From assembly GCF_900112305.1 (NCBI RefSeq), contig NZ_FOKT01000006.1:1-64000 (forward strand): a stretch of DNA of 64,000 nucleotides, in the 5' to 3' direction. This DNA comes from Microbulbifer thermotolerans (lineage in GTDB: Bacteria; Pseudomonadota; Gammaproteobacteria; Pseudomonadales; Cellvibrionaceae). Position 1 is the stretch's first letter; every line of letters begins with the position of its first letter. Positions 56,866 through 64,000 of this stretch are shown here, one piece after another. The notes below the pieces were generated by a model. The model was not told the origin of the DNA and made no database searches. It saw nothing but the letters and a program-made list of their open reading frames with translations. The position numbers and the translations under genes were made by a program.

Positions 56866-56893
56866 TTGACAGCGTTGTCTTTTTCGCTATGGT
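56866..56893 (+). promoter_or_regulatory. GH20 promoter with an overlapping NagR-like operator
   Basis: TTGACA (56866-56871), a 16-bp spacer and TATGGT (56888-56893) form a good sigma-70 promoter 33 bp before the start codon. Overlapping the -35 is TGACAGCGTTGTCT (56867-56880), which matches the palindrome before the chitinase (TGACAGCGGTGTCA) in 12 of 14 bases. The downstream TTTCGC-TAT segment is shared as well. Confidence 0.68.
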
Positions 56894-56925
56894 GACGCCA
56901 GCAATAAAAAAGATGAGAAAGCGCC

Positions 56926-59649
56926 ATGATCCGTGTTCCCTTGATATCCGCACTGCTTCTGGCCGCGCTTTTATCTGCCTGCGACCGGTCCGGCGGCTTT
57001 CCCGCTCCGACCGGCAGTGAACGACTTTCCTCCGCAGAGCGGATTGCGCGCGATTTTTTGGTAACTCAAGAGGTGCTTACAAACTTCCAGGGGGTGGATG
57101 AACGGCTGCGCACTGAGTGCAAACGCGCTGGCGGCAGCGGTGCCATCTGCTCAAGCTATCGCATTTCGCTAATCAATCAGGGCGAGGCAATCCGGCCCGG
57201 AGAAGGCGATTGGGCCATTTACTTTCACAGCATCCGCCGCAGTCTGCGTCTGTTGAACCGGGATGACTTCACGCTCGAGCACATCAAGGGTGATCTGCAC
57301 CGGCTGACGCCCACCGAGGCGTTTACCGGCATCGCCGAGGGTGAGACGCTGGCCTTTGACCTACTGGCGGAATATTGGATGCAGTCTGAATCGGATTTCA
57401 TGCCGCGCCTGTTCGTGGTTGATGGGGCCGGTAAGGCCCATGTCATTGCTTCTACTGACAGCGATAGTATTGAAGGGTTGGCGCTGCCGATCACCTCTCA
57501 TCATCCGGAAAATTGGAAACGCACTGCCGACGATGCCAATACACTGGCCACCCCCGCCAGTCGCTATGCTGCTTTCAGCACAAGACAACCGGACGGCGGA
57601 GAATCCTGGCGCACGCGCATAATTCCACGGCCGCAATTATTGGAAGTAACGGGAGAACCGGTGCGCCTCCGAACTGGCATCGCGGTGGACGCGGGACCTC
57701 TGGAGAGCAGGAGCCTGCACGCTTTTCGCCAGCGGCTTGAGCAGCTGGGGCTGGCACCCTCCGGCCCCGGGGCTTACCCGGTGCGGGTGGACATAGAACC
57801 GGAAGCCTTCAGGGAAAAGGTCGCGGGCGCTTACACTCTACAGACGAAAGCGCGCGGTGCGCGGATTATTGGCCGAGATCAGGCCGGCGCTTTTTACGGC
57901 CTGCAGTCCCTTTTGGCACTGGTGGATCTGCGCAGCCAGACACTGGCGCGGGTGCGGGTGGAAGATGCGCCACGTTTTCCTCATCGCGGATTTTCTCTCG
58001 ACGTAGGGCGCAACTTTCACAGTAAGGCGGTGGTGTTGAAGTTGCTGGATCAGATGGCGGCCTACAAGCTCAACCGTTTTCACTTCCACTTGTCTGACGA
58101 CGAGGGGTGGCGTCTTGAAATACCCGGCCTGTCTGAATTGACGGAAGTGGGGGCCAGGCGCTGTTTCGACCCCGGTGAAACCCGCTGTCTGCTTCCTCAG
58201 CTGGGTTCGGGTCCAAAATCCGACAACAGCGGCAGCGGCTTCTTTACTGTCGAAGACTATATCCACATCGTGCGCTATGCCGCTGCACGCCATATTGAAG
58301 TGATTCCCGAGTTCGACATGCCCGCTCACGCACGCGCCGCGGTGGTGGCGATGGAAGCGCGCTACAGAAAACTGGCCGATGAATCCGCACAGAGGGCGGC
58401 TGAGTACCGATTGATTGATCCACAGGACGATACGCAATACCTGTCGGTACAGTTCTACGACGACAGCTACATCAATCCGTGTATCGACTCTACCTACCAC
58501 TTTATTGGCAAGTTGATCCGGGAAGTGCAAGCGATGCACCGGGCAGCCGGTGCTCCGCTGGCCAGCTGGCACTTCGGTGGCGATGAAGCGTTGAATATCC
58601 TTGCTGGCAATGGCTTCGAGGATGCTCCCGGCAGCGATCCAGACAAGGGCGATGTGGCATCGGTGAAGCGCCAGATGCCGTGGAGCGAGTCGCCAGCCTG
58701 TCAGAAACTCGTGTCCAAGGGCGAAGTGGAGGATCTCGGGCAGTTGGGTGCCTTCTTCGCCAAGCGGGTTAGCCGCCTGGTGGCCGAAGCCGGTATTCCC
58801 ACTCTCGCGGCTTGGAGTGATGGCGTAAAACATATAGAGAATGCCGGTGAGATGCTGGCCACCAAGCGAAATTATGCCAATGCCTGGACACCGCTGTTCT
58901 GGGGCGGCGGTGCTGAAAGTGTGCGCTTGGCAGATGCAGGGTTTGGAGTGGTGCAGTCCCACGCGGATTTTCTTTATTTCGACATGCCCTACGAGCTGGA
59001 TCCCAAAGAGAGCGGCTATTACTGGGCCTCGCGCTCAACAGACACCCGTAAAGCGTTCAGCTATGCGCCGCTGAACACCGCGCAACTGGCGGAAATTTCA
59101 ACTGATCGCGATGGCAGGGGCTGGTCGGCGATGTCACCGGCGCCAGAGTTTGAGAAGAGTGTGCAGGGTATTCAGGGGCAGCTGTGGAGCGAGGTGGTGC
59201 GCACTGATGCCCAGGTGGAGTACATGCTATTTCCGCGCCTTTTGGCTTTGGCGGAACGCGCCTGGCACCGGGCGGAATGGGAGCTGCCGCTGGCGGAAGG
59301 ACAGAATTTTTCCGCCCGGACCGCAGCTGTCGATAAGGCATCGCTCGACGCTGACTGGAACGGATTCGCTGCGGCGCTGGGGAACAGGGAGTTGCTCAAG
59401 CTGGATTTGAGCGGCATCGCTTATCGTATACCGGTGCCCGGTGTAGTGGTGGAAGATGGGGCACTGAAAACCGCGCTGCCTTATCCGGGATTGCCACTGG
59501 AGTATTTCGACGGCGAAAGATGGCGGGAACTGGAAACGAGTGTTTCGGCAGATGCGGTATGGGCGGTGCGCGCCCGCAGTGCCGACGGCCGCCGCACTGG
59601 GCGCGCGGCGATTTTGCGGGCGCTGCCTGCGGCGAATGCGCAACGTTGA
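56926..59649 (+). CDS. GH20 beta-N-acetylhexosaminidase lipoprotein (chitobiase type)
   Basis: This 907-aa enzyme removes GlcNAc from chitobiose and other chito-oligosaccharides. The signal peptide ends in the lipobox LLSAC (Cys19), so the mature enzyme is a membrane-anchored lipoprotein. Order: carbohydrate-binding CHB_HEX-like domain (about 45-200), GH20b domain (about 225-345), catalytic barrel (about 350-790) with HFGGDEALN carrying the catalytic pair D553-E554, and a C-terminal CHB_HEX_C-like Ig domain (about 820-905). The mechanism is substrate-assisted through the acetamido group. The shared palindrome at its promoter links it to the chitinase at 23.7-26.8 kb, which would supply its substrate. 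Confidence 0.95.
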   Translation: MIRVPLISALLLAALLSACDRSGGFPAPTGSERLSSAERIARDFLVTQEVLTNFQGVDERLRTECKRAGGSGAICSSYRISLINQGEAIRPGEGDWAIYFHSIRRSLRLLNRDDFTLEHIKGDLHRLTPTEAFTGIAEGETLAFDLLAEYWMQSESDFMPRLFVVDGAGKAHVIASTDSDSIEGLALPITSHHPENWKRTADDANTLATPASRYAAFSTRQPDGGESWRTRIIPRPQLLEVTGEPVRLRTGIAVDAGPLESRSLHAFRQRLEQLGLAPSGPGAYPVRVDIEPEAFREKVAGAYTLQTKARGARIIGRDQAGAFYGLQSLLALVDLRSQTLARVRVEDAPRFPHRGFSLDVGRNFHSKAVVLKLLDQMAAYKLNRFHFHLSDDEGWRLEIPGLSELTEVGARRCFDPGETRCLLPQLGSGPKSDNSGSGFFTVEDYIHIVRYAAARHIEVIPEFDMPAHARAAVVAMEARYRKLADESAQRAAEYRLIDPQDDTQYLSVQFYDDSYINPCIDSTYHFIGKLIREVQAMHRAAGAPLASWHFGGDEALNILAGNGFEDAPGSDPDKGDVASVKRQMPWSESPACQKLVSKGEVEDLGQLGAFFAKRVSRLVAEAGIPTLAAWSDGVKHIENAGEMLATKRNYANAWTPLFWGGGAESVRLADAGFGVVQSHADFLYFDMPYELDPKESGYYWASRSTDTRKAFSYAPLNTAQLAEISTDRDGRGWSAMSPAPEFEKSVQGIQGQLWSEVVRTDAQVEYMLFPRLLALAERAWHRAEWELPLAEGQNFSARTAAVDKASLDADWNGFAAALGNRELLKLDLSGIAYRIPVPGVVVEDGALKTALPYPGLPLEYFDGERWRELETSVSADAVWAVRARSADGRRTGRAAILRALPAANAQR

Positions 59650-60087
59650 TCTCTGCGCGATCGCCCGGTGCTAACCGCTGGTAGTGCCCCGCCGGGGGCT
59701 ACTCCGATGTATTCGCGGGCGGCGCCGCTAGTCCTGGCTCTCTAAACAGGGGGGAGCGCCCGCGTAGTACAAAAGTGCTTACCTGCGTACCCTACGGGCC
59801 ACTTCTCAACCCCGCGGTTACCCCCCCCCCCTCTAAGTGATTACTTCTGCGTCCTTCCCCGGCATGGAACTACTTTTGCTGCCGGTGGCGAAGAATTTAC
59901 CGATCGATGCCCAGGCCGCTGCTGCAGCTACACTTGCTGCACCACGTTTTGGCCGGACAGAAACACTGCCGAACGCGGTTTTTATCACTGATTTCAAAAT
60001 TGTGGAGGGGTTTGTTTTGCACAGCCTGTGACAGGTCTATGGTCGCGTGTACCGTCTGGGCAGCAAAGCGATAAAAGAGAAAACCCT
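59650..60087. other. Intergenic region with hairpins and an 11-C tract
   Basis: About 438 bp without a credible gene. A hairpin at 59681-59702 (GTAGTGCCCC, GCC, GGGGGCTAC) may end the GH20 transcript, though no T-tract follows. CGCGGGCG (59714) and CGCCCGCG (59757) form a second inverted repeat. A run of 11 C occupies 59821-59831. A 64-codon frame at 59837 looks spurious. Confidence 0.5.
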
Positions 60088-61722
60088 ATGGCCCGTGAAA
60101 TGGTATTCGACTATGTGATTGTCGGCGGAGGTTCCGCCGGCTGTGTACTGGCCAACAGGCTCAGTGCCGAGGAGCGGCACAGAGTCTGTCTTCTGGAAGC
60201 GGGACCGCCGGACCGCAGTCTTTTGATCAATATGCCCGCGGGCATCGGTTATCTGGTGCCGGGGGAGCGCTATAACCTGCACCATTACACTGAGCCGCAG
60301 ATGCATTTGGAAGGGCGCCGCCTGTTTTGGCCCCGCGGCCGCACGCTGGGCGGCAGCAGTGCCATCAACGCGATGATCTATATGCGCGGCAACAGTGACG
60401 ACTACGACGCCTGGGAGGCCGCGGGCAACCCCGGCTGGGGCTGGCGCGACATCTTGCCCTACTTTCTGCGGGCGGAAGGCAATGCCAGGGGTAGCGATGC
60501 CTTTCACAGTGGCGCGGGTCCTCTATCGGTGTCTGACCTGCAATGGAAGACAGAGGCCGGGCGCGCTTTTGTGCGCGCGGCCCGTTCCGCCGGCCACCCG
60601 TTCAATAACGACTTCAATGGCAGTCATCAGCACGGCGTAGGGTTTTATCAGGTGACGCAGAAACACGGTCGCCGGTGTTCCGCCGCCGCGGCTTATCTGC
60701 ACCCAATTAAAAACAGGCCCAATTTGAGCGTTTTTACCCGCAGTCAGGTCGCACGCTTGTTGTTCAGAGGGGATCGGGTAAGTGGGGTGGCGCTGATTAA
60801 CGGCAAGCGCATATTGGCCAACAGGGAAGTACTGCTCTGCGCTGGCGCCATCCAATCGCCGCAATTGCTGTTGCTTTCAGGTATTGGCCCCGGCGAAGCG
60901 TTGAAAAAGCACGGGATACGGCTGCAGGCACACTTGCCGGGAGTGGGCAAGAATCTGCAGGACCACCTGGATATCACCCAGGTAGTGCAGGCTTCGGAAG
61001 CGGTAACTTTTTCCAATTCTCTGCACTCGAAATTACAGATGGCTCTACGTCTGCCGGAATTTCTTTTGGCACATCGGGGGCCGCTCACCAACAATGTGGC
61101 CGAGGCGGGGGGATTCGTCTTTTCCAGTCGTGCTGGCGGACAACCGGACATTCAATTTCACCTTTCCGCGGCGCCGCTATTTGAGCACGGACGGAAAAAG
61201 CCCGGAGGCTATGGTTACTCGTTGCACGCCTGTGCACTGAGGCCCAGAAGCCGCGGGGAAATCATATTGGCGGATGGCGACCCCAGGTCGCTGCCGCTGA
61301 TACAGCCGAATTATTTAAGCGAATCCGAGGATATGGCAGTGATGGTGGAAGCGTTTGAAATGGCGCGCGATATTTTGATGCAAGCGGATATGCAGCGTTA
61401 CCACAAGCGCTGGTGGAGTCCGGATAAAGCGCTGCGCAGCAAGCTATCCATCAAACGCTTTATCCGGCGCCATGCGGAGACCATCTATCACCCGGTGGGT
61501 ACCTGCAAGATGGGCCGTGATGAGATGGCCGTGGTGGACGCGGAACTCAAAGTGCATGGCGTGGATGGACTGCGCGTGGTCGATGCCTCCATAATGCCCG
61601 CCCTCATCAGCGGCAATACCAATGCACCGGTCATTGCCATCGCGGAAAAAGCGGCGGATTTGATTCTGCAGAAGCGGGCGAGTCCGCCGCAGGTAAACAC
61701 GGAAACTCTGAAAACCGAATGA
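60088..61722 (+). CDS. GMC-family FAD-dependent alcohol/choline dehydrogenase
   Basis: This 544-aa flavoprotein belongs to the glucose-methanol-choline family. [19 protein letters not shown] near the start is the FAD dinucleotide-binding motif, followed by [18 protein letters not shown] (family signature 1), [16 protein letters not shown] (signature 2) and HPVGTCKMG with the catalytic histidine near residue 470. I chose ATG 60088 ([10 protein letters not shown]), which has AGAGA upstream, over an in-frame start at 60028. It resembles BetA and AlkJ, but no betaine genes or carrier partner are nearby, so the substrate is open. Its stop overlaps the rlmA start by 4 bp. Confidence 0.9.
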   Translation: MAREMVFDYVIVGGGSAGCVLANRLSAEERHRVCLLEAGPPDRSLLINMPAGIGYLVPGERYNLHHYTEPQMHLEGRRLFWPRGRTLGGSSAINAMIYMRGNSDDYDAWEAAGNPGWGWRDILPYFLRAEGNARGSDAFHSGAGPLSVSDLQWKTEAGRAFVRAARSAGHPFNNDFNGSHQHGVGFYQVTQKHGRRCSAAAAYLHPIKNRPNLSVFTRSQVARLLFRGDRVSGVALINGKRILANREVLLCAGAIQSPQLLLLSGIGPGEALKKHGIRLQAHLPGVGKNLQDHLDITQVVQASEAVTFSNSLHSKLQMALRLPEFLLAHRGPLTNNVAEAGGFVFSSRAGGQPDIQFHLSAAPLFEHGRKKPGGYGYSLHACALRPRSRGEIILADGDPRSLPLIQPNYLSESEDMAVMVEAFEMARDILMQADMQRYHKRWWSPDKALRSKLSIKRFIRRHAETIYHPVGTCKMGRDEMAVVDAELKVHGVDGLRVVDASIMPALISGNTNAPVIAIAEKAADLILQKRASPPQVNTETLKTE

Positions 61723-62525
61723 TCTGGCAATGTCCTGTCTGTCAGCTGCCGTTGCAGTGCGATGATACGCGCTGGCATTGCGCCAACCATCACAGCTATG
61801 ACTGTGCCCGAGAGGGCTATGTGAACCTGCTGCCGGCCAACCGAAAACGCAGCAAAGACCCCGGTGATTCCGCGGAAATGTTGCGCGCGCGGCGCCGCTT
61901 TCTCGACGCGGGTTACTATCGCCCGCTGGTTGAGGCGGTGACGGCGCTACTGCCATACACTCCCGGTCGACAATTACTGGATATTGGCTGTGGCGAGGGG
62001 TATTACCTCCGCGCACTCGAGGCCGCAGGCTGGCCGTCGCAGGCACTGGCGGGCGTGGATATTGCCAAGGCCGGCGTGCGTCTGGCAGCCAAGCGCATGC
62101 CGGATGTTCAGTTTGTGGTGGCCAGCAGTGTGGAGCTACCTTTGGCGCAGGACAGTGTCGACCACTTGCTGCGAATCTTCGCTCCAGCTGCGGACAGTGA
62201 AATGCGCCGGGTGCTGAATCCGGGCGGTTCACTGTTGGATGTATCTCCGGGGCCGGAGCACCTCTGGTCACTGAAGGCGGCCCTCTACGACGAGCCGCGC
62301 CTCCATCCACCGCCCGGGCGGGTGGACGGATTTGTACCGGAAATGGAAGTCCGTTGCTGCTTTCCATTTCGGGTTCAGGGGCGTGAGGCGATCGCGGATT
62401 TTCTGATGATGACTCCTTTCGCTTGGAAAGGCAGCCGGGATATGCGCCGCCAGCTGGAACAGCAAGACAGTCTGAATCTGGAAGCGGACTTTGTGGTGCG
62501 CCGCCTGGTCGCTACGGAACCTTAG
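61719..62525 (+). CDS. rlmA: 23S rRNA (guanine-N1)-methyltransferase
   Basis: This 268-aa enzyme methylates G745 of 23S rRNA in E. coli. The N-terminal zinc finger is CPVC (C5, C8) with WHCANHH (C21, H25) followed by [13 protein letters not shown], characteristic of RlmA. The SAM-binding motif is [15 protein letters not shown] near residue 86, and [19 protein letters not shown] follows. The ATGA overlap with the GMC gene implies coupled translation, though no functional link is evident. Confidence 0.92.
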   Translation: MIWQCPVCQLPLQCDDTRWHCANHHSYDCAREGYVNLLPANRKRSKDPGDSAEMLRARRRFLDAGYYRPLVEAVTALLPYTPGRQLLDIGCGEGYYLRALEAAGWPSQALAGVDIAKAGVRLAAKRMPDVQFVVASSVELPLAQDSVDHLLRIFAPAADSEMRRVLNPGGSLLDVSPGPEHLWSLKAALYDEPRLHPPPGRVDGFVPEMEVRCCFPFRVQGREAIADFLMMTPFAWKGSRDMRRQLEQQDSLNLEADFVVRRLVATEP

Positions 62526-62686
62526 GTTGCGTCGCTTAATGGCGGCAAAGATACTTTGCGCCCAGATGAGAAGCGCATGTGGTGGGATGGATATGACGGG
62601 CCCGTCGATAGGCTTCGGTATGCGGCGGATTAAATAAGACTATCCCGGCTACACGACGTCGGTATAACAATTTATCTGGGAACTTT

Positions 62687-63142
62687 ATGGCAACCCCGAG
62701 AGATTACGGATTTATGCGCCGGGCCCTGGAGCTGGCGGAAATTGCCGGTGCGCGCGGTGAAGTGCCGGTTGGTGCGGTTTTGGTGTTCGAGGGAGAGGTT
62801 ATCGGCGAGGGCAGCAACCGCCCGATTGGTAACTGTGATCCCAGTGCCCACGCGGAGGTCATCGCCCTGCGCCGCGGGGCTGAGCGGATGCGCAACTACA
62901 GACTGCCGCAGACTACCCTCTATGTCACTATCGAGCCCTGCACCATGTGCTTCGGCGCCATGATACACGCGCGTGTCGGCAGGCTGGTGTACGGTGCCTC
63001 GGAGCCGCGTGCCGGCGCGGTGGAAAGTCGACTGCAGCTCGGCGCGTCGGATTTTTACAACCACAAAATTTCCGTGGAGGGCGGTGTATTGGCGGAGGAG
63101 GCCGCGGCTCTGGTGAGGGAGTTCTTCGCGGACAGGCGCTGA
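62687..63142 (+). CDS. tadA: tRNA-specific adenosine deaminase
   Basis: This 151-aa zinc enzyme converts A34 to inosine in tRNA-Arg. The catalytic motif HAE (H55, E57) and the zinc motif PCTMC (C85, C88) are in place, with VPVGAVLV and MIHARVGRLVYGASEPRAGA typical of TadA rather than free-base deaminases. Length is normal. It is separated from the ion-channel gene by 1 bp. Confidence 0.95.
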   Translation: MATPRDYGFMRRALELAEIAGARGEVPVGAVLVFEGEVIGEGSNRPIGNCDPSAHAEVIALRRGAERMRNYRLPQTTLYVTIEPCTMCFGAMIHARVGRLVYGASEPRAGAVESRLQLGASDFYNHKISVEGGVLAEEAAALVREFFADRR

Positions 63143-63143
63143 G

Positions 63144-63566
63144 ATGCTGGTTGCTTATCTACTCAACAGTTTTCTTGTGGCGGCGACAGTGCTGATTCAC
63201 CACGAATCGCTCAACGGGCTGTTCCGGCTGGGGCAGAAGTTGTCGGTGCGGCGGAATTTGGCGGTGTTGATCGGTGTGTTCGGTGCTCTGTTCGCGCACG
63301 TTGCGGAAATCTGGCTGTTTGCCCTCGGTTACTACTATATGGTGCGGTCCGAGGATTTCGAAACCCTGGCCGGCAATTTTGATGGCAGTTTAATTGACTG
63401 TGTTTACTTTTCCTTTACCACATACACGTCTTTGGGGTTTGGCGATATCGAACCCATGGGCTATTTGCGCTTTACCGCTGGCCTGGAGGCGCTCGCAGGA
63501 TTGATGATGATTACCTGGAGCGCCTCTTTTATGTTTCTGAAAATGCAGAAATATTGGGAAGTTTAA
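63144..63566 (+). CDS. Two-TM pore-loop ion channel (potassium-channel-like)
   Basis: This 140-aa membrane protein has an N-terminal hydrophobic helix, a second helix (about 47-68) and a pore loop with the filter-like sequence TSLGFGD (S96-D101), followed by a final helix (about 110-131). This matches the ion-channel-2 family; K+ channels usually have TVGYG, so SLGFG is a variant and selectivity is uncertain. No cytosolic gating domain is present. The start lies 1 bp after the tadA stop. Confidence 0.85.
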   Translation: MLVAYLLNSFLVAATVLIHHESLNGLFRLGQKLSVRRNLAVLIGVFGALFAHVAEIWLFALGYYYMVRSEDFETLAGNFDGSLIDCVYFSFTTYTSLGFGDIEPMGYLRFTAGLEALAGLMMITWSASFMFLKMQKYWEV

Positions 63567-63645
63567 ACTGAGCCCAAAGTCTATTTTATCGTCCGGACAC
63601 CCTTGAGCTGGAAATAGCGCTTGCGAGAATGCACTGAAGTTTCCG

Positions 63646-64000
63646 TTAAAACTTGAGCCGCGGGGTGCGTCCCGGACGTTTTGTGGGGTTCTGAGCCGGG
63701 TAAAATGCACGCGCGTTCCGCCGCAGATAGTAATGGCGCTCCAGGCTGCGCCAGAGTTTACCCAGCGGGTGCAGCCAATAGAGCCAGGTTGCGACTTTGT
63801 CCCGTCCCGCGTTGGACTTCACGATACTGGATTCGTGTTCCGTTTCCCACAGCAGGTGCGGCTCCACGCCGTAGAGTTGCAAATCGAACTGCCAGAAGTG
63901 GTCAAACAGCTTGTCGATGGGTTCGAAGATGCGGCTGCCGTGTGCCAGCACCTTTTTCATGCCCGCGCGGTTGATCAGATACCCCTGCGCTCCACACCAG
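63646..64000 (-). CDS. Glycosyltransferase family 25 protein, 5' part beyond the window
   Basis: The frame is open to the right edge; the ATG at 63960 is internal, since the upstream codons read WCGAQGYLINRAG, which is the conserved GT25 segment. The visible 117 residues are the C-terminal part, with IDKLFDHFWQ and YGVEPHLLWE and a basic tail (TKRPGRTPRLKF). GT25 enzymes transfer sugars to lipopolysaccharide core or related glycans. The donor site (upstream DxD) lies outside the window. It converges on the ion-channel gene. Confidence 0.82.
   Translation of the reverse strand, partial: WCGAQGYLINRAGMKKVLAHGSRIFEPIDKLFDHFWQFDLQLYGVEPHLLWETEHESSIVKSNAGRDKVATWLYWLHPLGKLWRSLERHYYLRRNARAFYPAQNPTKRPGRTPRLKF

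Noticed and set aside
57838..58962. 374-codon minus-strand frame
   Set aside because: It is antisense to the GH20 catalytic domain.
59837..60031. 64-codon plus-strand GTG frame next to the C tract
   Set aside because: It has no ribosome site, low-complexity Ala content and no domain.

Overview
The window looks like a chromosomal segment of a marine, chitin-degrading gammaproteobacterium of the Cellvibrionales type; Microbulbifer or a close relative is my best guess, not a proven identity. The reasons are the fused nuoCD, the pepA-holC-valS block facing lptFG, a secreted multidomain GH18 chitinase, a GH20 hexosaminidase lipoprotein, a TonB-dependent receptor and several very large repeat-rich secreted proteins.

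Region 1 (1-23.5 kb, plus strand) is an accessory island of giant secreted proteins. It starts inside an Ig/FN3-rich protein (at least 2830 aa, open at the left edge). Next is a 1499-aa Rhs/YD-repeat protein with a Sec-type signal and a variable C-terminus carrying a PD-(D/E)XK-nuclease-like D...ExK pattern, then a small probable immunity gene. The toxin tip and immunity gene are AT-rich, and a decayed REP-associated tyrosine (Y1) transposase follows. A 2544-aa protein then has Ig-like modules and an RTX-like C-terminal half built on an exactly 333-bp repeat. Its end overlaps a thioredoxin-like gene, and an MBL-fold hydrolase follows.

Region 2 (23.7-30.8 kb) has a chitinase diverging from a TonB-dependent receptor across a spacer of about 0.8 kb, then a small ferritin-like gene.

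Region 3 (30.9-46.3 kb, minus strand) is the complete nuoA-N operon for respiratory complex I (nuoA, B, CD, E-N). A 213-bp MITE-like element sits between nuoA and nuoB.

Region 4 (46.8-55.8 kb) is core housekeeping: valS, an uncharacterised disordered protein, holC and pepA on the minus strand; lptF-lptG on the plus strand; a second almost identical MITE copy; and an RDD membrane protein.

Region 5 (55.9-64 kb) holds a small exported protein, the GH20 hexosaminidase, a GMC oxidoreductase overlapping rlmA, tadA with a two-TM ion channel, and the 3' part of a GT25 glycosyltransferase cut by the right edge.

Links across the window: a palindrome TGACA-N4-TGTCA, overlapping a perfect TTGACA -35 box, lies upstream of both the chitinase and the GH20 gene 30 kb away. 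This suggests a shared GlcNAc/chitin regulon of the NagR type. A family of terminal-inverted-repeat elements (two near-identical copies, one decayed copy, one solo end, one short possible relative) lies at gene ends, in several cases touching or supplying stop codons. No tRNA, rRNA or CRISPR array was seen.
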